A stretch of 64,000 nt of DNA from Bradyrhizobium neotropicale (GTDB lineage: Bacteria > Pseudomonadota > Alphaproteobacteria > Rhizobiales > Xanthobacteraceae), in the NCBI RefSeq assembly GCF_001641695.1, contig NZ_LSEF01000100.1, forward strand, positions 42,216-106,215, read 5' to 3'. The notes under the pieces are model-generated. The model did not search any database, had not been told where the DNA came from, and saw only the letters and a list, made by a program, of their open reading frames with translations. Both the position numbers and the translations under genes were made by a program. Within the stretch, counting starts at the first letter, position 1; the number at the start of each line of letters is the position of its first letter. Shown in pieces: positions 1-8,607 of this stretch.

Positions 1-19
1 AAGCCCGGCCATGACGGTG
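1..19. repeat. Partial palindromic repeat (GGCCGGGC family)
   Basis: The first bases read as one arm of the GCCCGGCCATGACG-type palindrome that recurs in full at 3643-3710, 9207-9283 and 40448-40470. The other arm would lie outside the window. The rest of the gap to position 88 shows no recognisable feature. Confidence 0.4.
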
Positions 20-88
20 TCGAGGCATCAGCGCACCAAACGCTTCGCGCTACTCGCGGCTGGGTAATCCGCGGCTACGGCGCTACGG

Positions 89-1582
89 TTACACCCCCGC
101 CATCATCACGTATTTGATCTCGACATATTCTTCCATGCCGTGATGCGAGCCCTCGCGTCCCAGGCCGCTCTCCTTGACGCCGCCGAACGGCGCGACTTCC
201 GTCGTGATCAGGCCGGTGTTGACGCCGACCATGCCCGACTCCAGCGCCTCGGCGACGCGCCAGACGCGGCCGAGATCGCGGGAGTAGAAATATGAGGCGA
301 GACCAAACGGCGATGCGTTGCACATCGCGATGACGTCGGCTTCGTCCTTGAAGCGGATCACCGGCGCGAGCGGGCCAAAGGTTTCCTCCTGCGACACCAG
401 CGAGTCCGGCTTGACGTCGGACAGCACGGTCGGCTCGAAGAAGGAGCGCCCGAGCGCACTGCGCTTGCCGCCGGTGACGACCTTGGCACCGCGCTTCACT
501 GCATCGGCGATGTGGCGCTCGATCTTGTCGACCGCTTTCATGTTGATCAGCGGTCCCTGCGTGACGCCGCTCTCGGTGCCATCGCCGATCTTCATCGCCG
601 CAACCTTCTTCGACAGCTTCTGCACGAACTCGTCGTAGATCTTGTCCTGCGCGTAAAGGCGGTTGGCGCAGACGCAGGTCTGGCCCATGTTGCGGTACTT
701 CGAGACGATCGCGCCTTCGACCGCCGCATCGATATCGGCGTCGTCGAACACCACGAACGGCGCGTTGCCGCCGAGTTCCAGGCCGAGCCTCTTCACGCCG
801 ACGGAGGCCTGCTGATAGAGAATCTTCCCGACGGCGGTCGAGCCGGTGAAGCCGACGAAGCGCACCGCCGGATGCTCGCACAGCACCTTGCCGATCGGCG
901 GCGCATCGCCGGTGATGATGTTGAACACGCCCTTGGGCACGCCGGCCTTCTCGGCGAGCGCGGCAAGCGCCAGCGCCGACAGCGGCGTTTCGTTCGCGGG
1001 CTTCAGCACCACGGTGCAGCCGGCGGCCAACGCCGGCGACACCTTGCGCGTGATCATCGAGTTCGGAAAATTCCATGGCGTGATCGCACCGCAGACGCCG
1101 ATCGGCTGCTTGATCGCGAGCAGCCGCGCGTCGGGACGCTGCGTCGGGATGGTTTCGCCATAGACGCGACGCGCCTCTTCCGCGAAGAACTCGACATAGG
1201 CACCGCCGATATCGACCTCGCCGAGGGCTTCGCTGAGCGGCTTGCCCTGCTCGGAGGTGAGGATCAGCGCGAGATCCTCGCGGTTGGCGACGATCAGCTC
1301 AAACCATTTGCGAAGGATGTTAGAGCGCTGCTTGGCGGTGAGTTTCGCCCAGGCCGGGAAGGCGCGCTCGGCGGCTTCGACCGCCTTGGTCGTATCATCC
1401 GCCGAAAGCTGCGGGACTTTTGCCAGCTCCACGCCTGTCGCGGGATTGTTCACGGGAAACACCGGCGAACCGACCCAGGCGCCGTCGATGAAGCAGGCCT
1501 CCTTCAGGAGCGAGGGGTCCTTCAACCGGTCGCGCAGGGTGGAGGTGGCTTGCGAGGCGCGTGCGGCGGCGGTCGGGGTCAT
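89..1582 (-). CDS. gabD: NAD(P)-dependent succinate-semialdehyde dehydrogenase
   Basis: This 497-residue aldehyde dehydrogenase oxidises succinate semialdehyde to succinate, the last step of the GABA shunt, in the cytoplasm. The fold is complete. It has the cofactor-binding TPWNFP segment (about 168-173), the KPA of the cofactor site (about 194), the Rossmann FTGSTAVGK stretch (about 245), the general-base Glu in LELGG (E269) and the catalytic Cys in GQTCVC (C303, with a second Cys at 305 as in GabD enzymes). The ATG at 1582 is preceded by AAGGAG at a normal distance, whereas an upstream in-frame start at 1660 lacks a site. It stands alone, with the next gene upstream on the same strand 169 bases away. 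Assignment to GabD rather than another semialdehyde dehydrogenase rests on overall resemblance and the CVC motif. Confidence 0.9.
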   Translation of the reverse strand: MTPTAAARASQATSTLRDRLKDPSLLKEACFIDGAWVGSPVFPVNNPATGVELAKVPQLSADDTTKAVEAAERAFPAWAKLTAKQRSNILRKWFELIVANREDLALILTSEQGKPLSEALGEVDIGGAYVEFFAEEARRVYGETIPTQRPDARLLAIKQPIGVCGAITPWNFPNSMITRKVSPALAAGCTVVLKPANETPLSALALAALAEKAGVPKGVFNIITGDAPPIGKVLCEHPAVRFVGFTGSTAVGKILYQQASVGVKRLGLELGGNAPFVVFDDADIDAAVEGAIVSKYRNMGQTCVCANRLYAQDKIYDEFVQKLSKKVAAMKIGDGTESGVTQGPLINMKAVDKIERHIADAVKRGAKVVTGGKRSALGRSFFEPTVLSDVKPDSLVSQEETFGPLAPVIRFKDEADVIAMCNASPFGLASYFYSRDLGRVWRVAEALESGMVGVNTGLITTEVAPFGGVKESGLGREGSHHGMEEYVEIKYVMMAGV

Positions 1583-1702
1583 GGCGTTGCTCCTTGGGGC
1601 GATCAGATCGGCCCGGAATATAGGGACAGGCGACGCATAATGCACCGCCCCGCAACGCACATCTGCTTGGAATTATGCTGGGAGCGGCGTGACTTATTGT
1701 TT

Positions 1703-1753
1703 GAACATGATCCTTTCGGAAAACCGCTGCACACTTTTCCGGATCATGCTCTA
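1703..1753. repeat. Intergenic palindromic repeat, family A (GATCATGC ends)
   Basis: The element begins GAACATGATC and ends GGATCATGCTCTA, with CGGAAAA and TTTTCCG arms inside, so the whole can fold as a hairpin. A second, longer copy lies at 11011-11086. Such elements are common in Bradyrhizobium intergenic DNA. The last three bases (CTA on the plus strand) are the TAG stop codon of the neighbouring minus-strand gene. Confidence 0.8.
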
Positions 1754-2071
1754 GGCCGCGCCGCTCATATAGGTCTCGCGCCGGCCGATCATGCGCTCGG
1801 CTGCGGCCTTGGCGTCGGCCTTGGACGAGGTCGCGCAGGTCCGGTATTCGAGATCGGGAACGTCGGAGGTGTCGCGACGGCCGAACCAGGATTTTGAGCC
1901 GACCGGCAGCAGCGCCAGCGCCTGCGCCACATTGTCGACCGCGCCGAAGGAGTAGAGTGCACCGGAGCCGGCGATCCGGACCTCGTAAATGCCGGGCGCG
2001 ATCGGCGCCTCCAGATTCTCGCCCCGTCCGGGACGGGGATAGCACTTCCATTCGCTCCAGGTCGAAATCAT
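1751..2071 (-). CDS. Small conserved-type hypothetical protein, possibly GIY-YIG-like
   Basis: A 106-residue protein of unknown function. Its ATG has a GAGGGGA site about ten bases upstream. Motifs resemble the GIY-YIG nuclease fold in order and spacing: APGIYEV (26-31), ALYSFG (39-43, where YIG would be), then LEYRTC (74-79) followed by a helix ending AERMIG (91-96), like the common 'EA...E..LI' end of that family. The expected arginine and metal-binding glutamate positions are not convincing, so it would be a divergent or inactive member. There is no signal peptide or membrane segment. Its stop codon is contributed by the adjacent repeat element. The coding call rests on the ribosome-binding site and protein-like composition. 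Confidence 0.65.
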   Translation of the reverse strand: MISTWSEWKCYPRPGRGENLEAPIAPGIYEVRIAGSGALYSFGAVDNVAQALALLPVGSKSWFGRRDTSDVPDLEYRTCATSSKADAKAAAERMIGRRETYMSGAA

Positions 2072-2419
2072 CTCAAGTCCCCTCGCGGCGTATTGCCGCC
2101 AAAATTTGCTTCAAGTCTTAACGTCGGGCCGCATCGGTCCGGCGGCAAGCCAAACGTCGCAGCGCACAAAATGTTTCAAGTGCTTCGAAAATTCTCGAAA
2201 CATATCGTCTTGCCGCCTGAGGGGTCACGGCCAAGTGCGGCCATCCACCGCAGATTGTATCGACGTGTTGCAGTTCGGTCGCCTTGTCGTCCTGCGCAGG
2301 GCGTCTGTCGTCAAGTCACGACATCGCGACCGTACGTTAAGGTTGACGCGCTTGCCGCGCGCGATCTGTAGGAGGACAATCCATCGCTTCCAACAATAAT
2401 CAAACCGGAGGAAACGCGT
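2072..2419. other. Intergenic region upstream of the serine hydrolase gene
   Basis: This 348-base gap separates two divergently transcribed genes and should hold both promoters. It contains an A/T-richer patch at 2170-2205 with an inverted repeat (annotated separately). Open frames in it lack ribosome-binding sites and protein-like composition. No RNA gene is recognisable. Confidence 0.5.
2171..2203. promoter_or_regulatory. Inverted repeat, candidate operator
   Basis: ATGTTTCAAG (2171-2180) and CTCGAAACAT (2194-2203) are inverted 10-base arms with one mismatch, 13 bases apart, in the middle of a divergent gene pair. Size and position fit a dimeric regulator site, but the regulator is unknown. 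Confidence 0.35.
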
Positions 2420-3613
2420 ATGCAAAGTCAAGCGGAGATCGACCAGGTTCTGCGCCAGAAGAGCGACGCCAAGGAAATTCCCGGCGTCGTCGCCATCGCC
2501 GCGAGCGGCAACGACGTGATCTACCAAGGCGCATTCGGCAAGCGCGATTTGTCCAAGCCGGATGCGATGACATTGGATAGCGTGTTCTGGATCGCCTCGA
2601 TGACGAAGGCGGTGACGAGCGCCGGCGCGATGCAACTGGTCGAGCAGGGCAAGCTCTCGCTGGACGCGCCGATCGGATCTCTGCTGCCCGATCTCGCCCA
2701 GCCGCAGGTGCTCGAAGGTTTTGATGAGAAGGGCGAGCCGAAGCTGCGGCCGGCGAAGGGCGCGATCACGCTGCGCCAGCTCATGACCCACACCGCCGGC
2801 TTCTGCTACGACATGTGGAATGCCGAGTTCGGCGCCTACATGGAGAAAACCGGAACGCCCGGGATCATCACCTGCCAGAACGCGGCGCTGAAGACGCCGA
2901 TCATGACCGATCCCGGCACGCGCTGGGAGTACGGCACCAACATCGATTTCGTCGGCAAGGCGGTGGAGGCCGCCAGCGGCAAACGCCTCGACGCCTACCT
3001 CCGCGACAATCTCTTTGCGCCGCTCGGCATGAGCGACACCGGCTTCAAGATCACCGACAACATGCGCAAGCGCCTGGTCGGCATGCATGCGCGCGGCGAG
3101 GACGGCCAGCTCGCCGCGATCCCGTTCGAGCTCGAGCAGGAGCCTGAATTCCACATGGGCGGCGGCGGCCTCTATTCGACCGCGGGCGACTACATCAAGT
3201 TCACCCAGATGATCCTGAACAAGGGCCGTGGCAACGGCAACCAGGTGCTGAAGGCGGAGACGGTCGCCATGATGGGACAGAACCAGATGGGCGATCTCAA
3301 CATGACCAAGATGACCACCGCGGCGCCGATCTACACCAACAGCGTCGATCTCTATCCGGACCAGGCGAAGAAATGGGGCCTGAGCTTCATGATCAACACC
3401 GCCAAGACGGCGGAAGGCCGCAGCCCGAACAGTCTCGCCTGGGCCGGCCTCGCCAACACCTATTTCTGGATCGATCCGTCACGCGACGTCGCCGGCGTGA
3501 TCCTGATGCAGCTGTTGCCGTTCGCCGACGGCAAGTGCCTGGAGGCGTTCGCGGGCTTCGAGCGTGGCGTCTATGCCGGGCTCGATGCGGGGAGCGGAAA
3601 GCGCGCGGCATAG
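2420..3613 (+). CDS. Serine hydrolase, class C beta-lactamase / EstB-like family
   Basis: A 397-residue protein of the beta-lactamase/D-Ala-D-Ala carboxypeptidase-like fold. The nucleophile motif S-x-x-K is SMTK at 60-63. The second motif, Y-x-x/N, is at about 171 (EYGTN), after the HTAGF signature at about 124-128. The C-terminal glycine-rich strand expected near HxG is less clear. No signal peptide is visible at the N-terminus, so it is probably cytoplasmic and more likely an esterase or amide hydrolase than a resistance enzyme. The ATG follows GGAGGAAACGCGT, a strong ribosome-binding site. It is a single gene flanked by repeats. Length and motifs match the many rhizobial 'serine hydrolase' paralogues; the substrate cannot be told from sequence. 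Confidence 0.85.
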   Translation: MQSQAEIDQVLRQKSDAKEIPGVVAIAASGNDVIYQGAFGKRDLSKPDAMTLDSVFWIASMTKAVTSAGAMQLVEQGKLSLDAPIGSLLPDLAQPQVLEGFDEKGEPKLRPAKGAITLRQLMTHTAGFCYDMWNAEFGAYMEKTGTPGIITCQNAALKTPIMTDPGTRWEYGTNIDFVGKAVEAASGKRLDAYLRDNLFAPLGMSDTGFKITDNMRKRLVGMHARGEDGQLAAIPFELEQEPEFHMGGGGLYSTAGDYIKFTQMILNKGRGNGNQVLKAETVAMMGQNQMGDLNMTKMTTAAPIYTNSVDLYPDQAKKWGLSFMINTAKTAEGRSPNSLAWAGLANTYFWIDPSRDVAGVILMQLLPFADGKCLEAFAGFERGVYAGLDAGSGKRAA

Positions 3614-3642
3614 GCATCGTCACGGGGACGCTCGCCACGGGT

Positions 3643-3710
3643 CATGGCCGGGCTCGTCCTGGCCATCCACGTGCAACAGAGACGTGGATGCCCGGGTCAA
3701 GCCCGGGCAT
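3643..3710. repeat. Two tandem GC palindromes, family C
   Basis: ATGGCCGGG..CCTGGCCAT (3643-3665) and ATGCCCGGG..CCCGGGCAT (3688-3710) are two hairpins linked by an inverted CCACGT/ACGTGG pair. Related copies lie at 9207-9283 and 40448-40470. Being downstream of the serine hydrolase, they may also slow transcription. Confidence 0.8.
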
Positions 3711-3754
3711 GACGACCGAGTGTTTGGCCTAAGCGCGCATCTGCCACTACATCG

Positions 3755-3830
3755 TCATTGCGAGCGCAGCGAAGCAATCCAGAGTCTTTCAGCGGTGACA
3801 GTCTGGATTGCTTCGCTGCGCTCGCAATGA
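3755..3830. repeat. Long perfect inverted repeat, family B
   Basis: A 29-base arm (3755-3783, beginning TCATTGCGAGCGC) is matched exactly by its reverse complement at 3802-3830, with an 18-base loop. A second copy with 26-base perfect arms and a different loop lies at 49494-49563. Identical arms with diverged loops point to a mobile or structurally maintained repeat. Confidence 0.9.
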
Positions 3831-3847
3831 CCGGGAAAGAGACGAGA

Positions 3848-4849
3848 CTACACTGTCAGCCCGCGCTGCTGGGCGAGCTCTTTCAGCGACACCTGAGGCC
3901 GCGCGCCGATGTGCTGGATCACTTCGGCTGCCGCAAGCGCCCCGAGCTCACCGCACTGCTTGTAGGGCAGCTCGCGCGCGAGGCCGAACAGGAAGCCGGC
4001 GGCGAAGAGATCGCCGGCGCCGGTGGTGTCGACGACTTGCGCGACCGGAGACGCGGGCGCGGCGACGGCGTCGTCCGGCGACACCACGACGCAGCCCTTC
4101 TCGCTGCGGGTGACGACGCCGAGCTTGACGTCGTTGCGGAGCTGCTTGAGCGCAGTGTCGAAATCCGAGCTCATGTAGAGCGAGTGCAGCTCGGACTCGT
4201 TGGCGAAGACGATGTCGACGGTGCCGTTGCGCATCAAGGCCAGAAACTCGTCGCGGTAGCGGTCGACGCAGAACGAATCCGACAGCGTCAGCGCTACCTT
4301 GCGCTTGGCATCATGCGCGATCTTGGCCGCCTTGACGAAGGCGTCCTTGGCGTTCTTGGGATCCCAGAGATAACCCTCGAGATAGACGATGCCGGCGCTG
4401 GCGATCTCGGCAGGATCGATGTCGGCGGGCGACAGGTCCTGTGCGGCGCCGAGATAGGTGTTCATGGTGCGCTCGCCGTCGCCCGTCACCAGGATGTAGG
4501 AGCAGCCGGTGGCGGGACCGTCCTTCGCGGCGGGCGTGTTGAAGGCAACGCCGGCGGCACGGATGTCGTGCATATAGAGATTGCCGATCTGGTCGTCCTT
4601 GACCTTGCCGACATAGGCCGCGCGCGCGCCCAAGCTGCCGATGCCGACGATGGTGTTGGCGGCCGAACCGCCCGAGACCTCGGTCGCCGGCCCCATGTCC
4701 TTGTAGATGGCCGCAGCGCGCGCCTCATCGATCAGGGACATGCTGCCCTTGGTCATGCCGTGCCTGGCGAGAAAAGCCTCATCGGTTCTGACCAGCACGT
4801 CGAACAGCGCGTTGCCGATGCCCAAGACGTCATATTTCGCGTCAGCCAT
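3848..4849 (-). CDS. PfkB-family carbohydrate kinase, adenosine kinase-like
   Basis: A 333-residue ribokinase-fold enzyme that phosphorylates a sugar or nucleoside using ATP. PfkB signature 1 is seen as GGSAANTIVGI (60-70), with G-rich substrate contacts. Signature 2 is DTTGAGD at 274-280, giving the anion hole and catalytic base Asp280. The N-terminal DVLGIGNALFDVLV stretch is typical of the adenosine kinase branch in alphaproteobacteria, which salvages adenosine to AMP. It is divergent from murJ with a 124-base gap. Length is normal. Adenosine as substrate is inferred from overall similarity; a ribokinase or fructokinase role is possible. Confidence 0.85.
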   Translation of the reverse strand: MADAKYDVLGIGNALFDVLVRTDEAFLARHGMTKGSMSLIDEARAAAIYKDMGPATEVSGGSAANTIVGIGSLGARAAYVGKVKDDQIGNLYMHDIRAAGVAFNTPAAKDGPATGCSYILVTGDGERTMNTYLGAAQDLSPADIDPAEIASAGIVYLEGYLWDPKNAKDAFVKAAKIAHDAKRKVALTLSDSFCVDRYRDEFLALMRNGTVDIVFANESELHSLYMSSDFDTALKQLRNDVKLGVVTRSEKGCVVVSPDDAVAAPASPVAQVVDTTGAGDLFAAGFLFGLARELPYKQCGELGALAAAEVIQHIGARPQVSLKELAQQRGLTV

Positions 4850-4973
4850 TCACTTTGATCCTGTTGCCCGATTGCGATCTTGCGGGAAATCCGCTTCCTG
4901 TTCGGCTCGAAATCCGGCTCGCGGCCTATCACGTTCGGCCCGGCGCGAGCAAGCAACGGTATTATAACGAGCA

Positions 4974-6509
4974 ATGATCCGCTCCTTCCTGACCGTCTCG
5001 ACGGGAACACTGGCCTCGCGGCTGCTGGGCTTTGCGCGCGATTCCCTGATCGCGGCACTGCTCGGCACCGGCGCCGTGGCGGACGCGTTCCTGGCAGCCT
5101 TCCAGCTCGTCAACGTGGTCCGGCGCCTGCTCAGCGAGGGCGCGCTCAACGCCGCCCTGATTCCGGCCTGGCTCGGCGTGCGAGCCCGCGACGGCGAGGC
5201 GGCCGCGGCCGCCTTCGCGGGGCGCGTGCTCGGCACGGTCAGCGTGGCCCTGATCGCAGCCTCGCTTCTCATCGCGCTCGTGATGCCGCTGATCGTCACG
5301 GTCATCGCGCCCGGCTTTCTCGGCAGCGAGACGCGCGACCTCGCCGTCGAGAATGCGCGGCTGATGCTGCCTTATCTCGCCTTTGCAGGTCCCGTCACGG
5401 TGCTGATGGGACTGCTCAACGCGCAAGGCCGTTTTGCACTGACGGCGTTTTCGCCGCTGCTGTTCAACATCGCCTTGATCGCCGCGATCGCGGCGCTCCT
5501 TCTTTGGCAGGCCGACGCCGGCCTCGCCGGCTGGGCGCTGGCGGCCACCGTCGGCATCGCCGGCCTGCTGCAATTGCTGATGCTGCTGTCGCAGCGAAGC
5601 GCGAGTCTCGCGACACCGTTGCGCGTGAGCTTCGACAAGGAGATGCGCGGCTTCTTTGCGAAAGCAATCCCCGGCATGCTCGCAAGCTCGGGGCCGCAAT
5701 GGCTGATGGTGGCCGGCGCCATCATCGCCTCGGCAACACCGTCCGCCGTTTCCTGGCTCTATTTCGCCAACCGCCTGGTCGAGCTGCCGCTCGGCATCGT
5801 CGGCGTCGCCATGGGCACCGTGCTGGTGCCGGAGCTGACGCGCGCGGTCGCTAGCAGCGACCGCCGCGCGGTGGCGCATGCGGAATCGCGCGCGCTCGAG
5901 CTCGCCGCCGGATTGGCATTGCCGGCGACGCTCGGCCTGATCGTGCTGGCCGAGCCGATCGTGCGGCTGCTGTTCGAGCACGGCGCCTTCGGCGCCGACG
6001 ACAGCACGGCGACAGCGCATGCGCTGATGGGGCTGGCGCTGGGCCTGCCGGCGCATGTGCTGATCAAGGCGCTGTCCCCCGCCTTCTACGCCCGCAGCGA
6101 CACGATGACGCCGCTCCTGGCAACGACCAAGGGGTTTGTGGTCGCGGTCGCGCTGGCAGTCGTTCTCGGCCATTTCTTCGGCGCGACCGGAATTGCCGCG
6201 AGCATCGCGGCCGGCGCCTGGAGCAGCGCGTTCTCGCTGCTCCGCAAGGGCACCACCGAATTCGGCTTTAACGCCGACGAAGCCGCCCAAAGGCGGCTGC
6301 CGCGGATCGTGCTCGCCGCGCTCGTCATGGGCGGCCTGCTCTGGTTGACTTCCGGTCTTGTGCACCCCGGCAGCCACGGCCTCGTCAAGTTCATCGCGCT
6401 GGGCTTGCAGATCGCGGCAGGGATCGTCGTCTACGGCCTGCTCCTGCAAATCCTCGGCGTCGCCTCCTGGCGCGAAACGGTTCACGCCCTGAAGCGGCCG
6501 GTCACTTAG
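4974..6509 (+). CDS. murJ: Lipid II flippase MurJ
   Basis: A 511-residue polytopic inner-membrane protein of the MOP exporter superfamily that moves lipid II across the membrane for peptidoglycan synthesis. The N-terminus has the family hallmark STGTLASRLLGFARD, followed by VADAFLAAFQLVNVVRRLLSEGA, and about 14 hydrophobic segments run to the C-terminus. Length equals that of other MurJ proteins. The ATG at 4974 has only a weak ribosome-binding site. The partner gene trpS follows after a repeat-filled gap, the usual order in rhizobia. The gene is essential in most bacteria. Confidence 0.95.
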   Translation: MIRSFLTVSTGTLASRLLGFARDSLIAALLGTGAVADAFLAAFQLVNVVRRLLSEGALNAALIPAWLGVRARDGEAAAAAFAGRVLGTVSVALIAASLLIALVMPLIVTVIAPGFLGSETRDLAVENARLMLPYLAFAGPVTVLMGLLNAQGRFALTAFSPLLFNIALIAAIAALLLWQADAGLAGWALAATVGIAGLLQLLMLLSQRSASLATPLRVSFDKEMRGFFAKAIPGMLASSGPQWLMVAGAIIASATPSAVSWLYFANRLVELPLGIVGVAMGTVLVPELTRAVASSDRRAVAHAESRALELAAGLALPATLGLIVLAEPIVRLLFEHGAFGADDSTATAHALMGLALGLPAHVLIKALSPAFYARSDTMTPLLATTKGFVVAVALAVVLGHFFGATGIAASIAAGAWSSAFSLLRKGTTEFGFNADEAAQRRLPRIVLAALVMGGLLWLTSGLVHPGSHGLVKFIALGLQIAAGIVVYGLLLQILGVASWRETVHALKRPVT

Positions 6510-6532
6510 GGTGGCACATCGGGGGGCTCTTC

Positions 6533-6703
6533 ACCTCTCCCATGGGGAGAGGTCGATTTGCGCAGCAAATCGGGTGAGGGGTCCGGTCCCTCGATAGAGC
6601 CTAGCCCCTCACCCGCGCCTTCGGCCATAGCCGAAGCTTTGCTTCGGCGTCGTTTTTAAGAACGGCCGCCGTATGGCGGCCTGTGCTCTCCCTATGGGAG
6701 AGG
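6533..6703. repeat. Compound repeat with CTCTCCC / GGGAGAG arms, family D
   Basis: The murJ-trpS gap starts with ACCTCTCC-catg-GGGAGAGGT and ends with CTCTCCC-ta-TGGGAGAG, with further arms inside (GATTTGC/GCAAATC, GGCCGCC/GGCGGCC, CCTTCGGC/GCCGAAG). It is a nested palindromic element. Shorter relatives occur at 32211-32352 and 54897-54918. Confidence 0.8.
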
Positions 6704-6785
6704 TGTAATTGCCCTTGACGGGGCTGCGCCGCTGTTGGAAACGACGGCCCACTACCTCAGGGAAGGCTTGCCAGGAAAACTAACC

Positions 6786-7838
6786 ATGCCATTCGTTGAA
6801 CGGGTCTTTTCGGGCGTCCAGCCGACGGGCAATCTGCATCTCGGCAATTATCTCGGCGCGATCGTCAACTTCGTGAAGATGCAGGAGACCCACAACTGCA
6901 TCTATTGCGTCGTCGACATGCACGCGATCACGCAGGGCGTCGACGTCTGGGGCGGGCCGGCCGAGCTCGCGCGCAACACCCGCGAGGTGACCGCAGCGTT
7001 CATCGCGAGCGGCATCGATCCGAAGAAGCACATCGTGTTCAACCAGAGCCAGGTCTCGGGCCATGCCGAGCTGGCCTGGATCTTCAACTGCGTCGCGCGC
7101 CTGGGCTGGCTCAACCGCATGACGCAGTTCAAGGAGAAGGCCGGCAAGGATCGCGAGAACGTCTCGGTCGGGCTCTACGACTATCCCGTGCTGATGGCGG
7201 CCGACATCCTGCTGTACCGCGCCACCCACGTGCCGGTCGGCGAGGACCAGAAGCAGCATCTCGAGCTCTCGCGCGACATCGCGCAGAAGTTCAACAACGA
7301 TTTCGGCGACTCCATCCGCAGCCACGGCGGCAATGACGGCCTGTTCTTCCCGCTGCCAGAACCCTTCATCACGGGACCGGCGACGCGCGTGATGAGCCTG
7401 CGCGATGGCACCAAGAAAATGTCGAAGTCCGATGCGTCGGACTATTCGCGCATCAACCTGACCGACGACGCCGACACCATCGCGCAGAAGGTGCGCAAGG
7501 CGAAGACCGATCCGGAACCGCTGCCGACCGAGGAGAAGGGTCTGGAAGCGCGCCCCGAGGCTGACAATCTCGTCGGCATCTTCGCAGCGCTCTCAGGCCG
7601 CACAAAGGCGGAGGTGCTGCGCGATTTCGGTGGCGGCCAGTTCTCCAGCTTCAAGAACGCGCTGGTGGATCTCTGCGTCACGAAGCTGGCGCCTATCGCC
7701 GGCGAGATGAAGCGCCTCGTCGCCGACCCCGGCCATATCGATGCGATCCTGAACGACGGCTCCGACCGGGCGCGCGTGATCGCCGACGAGACCATGAAGC
7801 TCTCGAAGGACATCGTCGGCTTCATCCGCCGACGTTGA
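6786..7838 (+). CDS. trpS: Tryptophanyl-tRNA synthetase
   Basis: A 350-residue class I aminoacyl-tRNA synthetase charging tRNA-Trp. The HIGH-type motif is HLGN at 18-21 within PTGNLHLGNYLGA. The KMSKS loop is intact at 211-215. The central segment YPVLMAADILLY (about 133-144) is the tryptophan pocket signature. The ATG at 6786 follows AGGAAA; an in-frame TTG 51 bases upstream would add unconserved residues. It lies between murJ and a stress-protein gene on the same strand. Confidence 0.96.
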   Translation: MPFVERVFSGVQPTGNLHLGNYLGAIVNFVKMQETHNCIYCVVDMHAITQGVDVWGGPAELARNTREVTAAFIASGIDPKKHIVFNQSQVSGHAELAWIFNCVARLGWLNRMTQFKEKAGKDRENVSVGLYDYPVLMAADILLYRATHVPVGEDQKQHLELSRDIAQKFNNDFGDSIRSHGGNDGLFFPLPEPFITGPATRVMSLRDGTKKMSKSDASDYSRINLTDDADTIAQKVRKAKTDPEPLPTEEKGLEARPEADNLVGIFAALSGRTKAEVLRDFGGGQFSSFKNALVDLCVTKLAPIAGEMKRLVADPGHIDAILNDGSDRARVIADETMKLSKDIVGFIRRR

Positions 7839-7946
7839 TTGCCACGCTCGCAAAATGCGGCCTGCGCCACGGCGCCGGCCGTTTCCCCTCTCCCAAAGAG
7901 TGAGGGAGTGTGGCAGCATGTCGAGCAGGGACACGCCGGGACATGC

Positions 7947-8441
7947 ATGACCAGCACGCGACGATGCTTCGAGCCGGGTCACAAGCCAAAATGCCTCGTC
8001 ATTGTTGACGACACCGCCGAATGGGATCGCGCGGTCTATTTCGCCAGCCGCTGGGCGATCCGCGCCGATGGCGGCGTGGTGATGCTGCGCATCATCGAGC
8101 CCGAGCAGCAGAACCAGGAATGGCTCGGCGTTGCCGAGATCATGCGTGCCGAGGCGCATGAGGCGGCGAACGCAGCGCTCGACCGCGCCGCCGGTCGCGC
8201 CAACGGCATCGCCGCGATCACGCCGGAGCGGGTGATCCGGGAAGGCAGCGCGATGGAACAGCTCCTCGAGGTGATCGACGAGGATCCGGACATCGCCATG
8301 CTGGTGCTGGCCGCAAGTCCCGGCGCGGAAGGCCCGGGTCCGCTGGTTGCCCTGCTCGCGCATGAGGTGGGCACGTTCCCGATCCCGGTGACGATCATCT
8401 CGGGCGCGCTGAGCGACCAAAGCGTGGATTCGCTGTCGTAG
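7947..8441 (+). CDS. Universal stress protein (UspA family)
   Basis: A single-domain Usp protein of 164 residues with a Rossmann-like fold. It opens with CLVIVDDTAEWDRAVYFA, the first strand and helix of the family, and carries the GVVMLRIIEP second strand. The C-terminal nucleotide-loop pattern G-x2-G-x9-G is degenerate (ASPGAEGPGPLVALLAHEVG), so ATP binding is uncertain. Start: ATG 7947 gives the normal Usp length; earlier in-frame codons back to 7839 encode an unlikely leader. It lies 108 bases after trpS, probably in the same transcript. The specific stress role is unknown. Confidence 0.85.
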   Translation: MTSTRRCFEPGHKPKCLVIVDDTAEWDRAVYFASRWAIRADGGVVMLRIIEPEQQNQEWLGVAEIMRAEAHEAANAALDRAAGRANGIAAITPERVIREGSAMEQLLEVIDEDPDIAMLVLAASPGAEGPGPLVALLAHEVGTFPIPVTIISGALSDQSVDSLS

Positions 8442-8607
8442 CTTACCCTGCCCTGGAGGCCCCTGGAGGGGCGGGTGAAGCGGCTGCATAAGCCTATGAA
8501 ATTTCTACCGAACTGCCGTGATGCCCCTTGATCGTGCGTTCCCCGTCGCCATCTGCTAGTTGATAGCTCACGCGCCGGCCTTGAACCGGCGACGTCCGGA
8601 GAAAACC

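Noticed and set aside
4962..6485. A 507-codon antisense frame over murJ
   Set aside because: Gln/Arg/His-rich mirror of a membrane protein gene.
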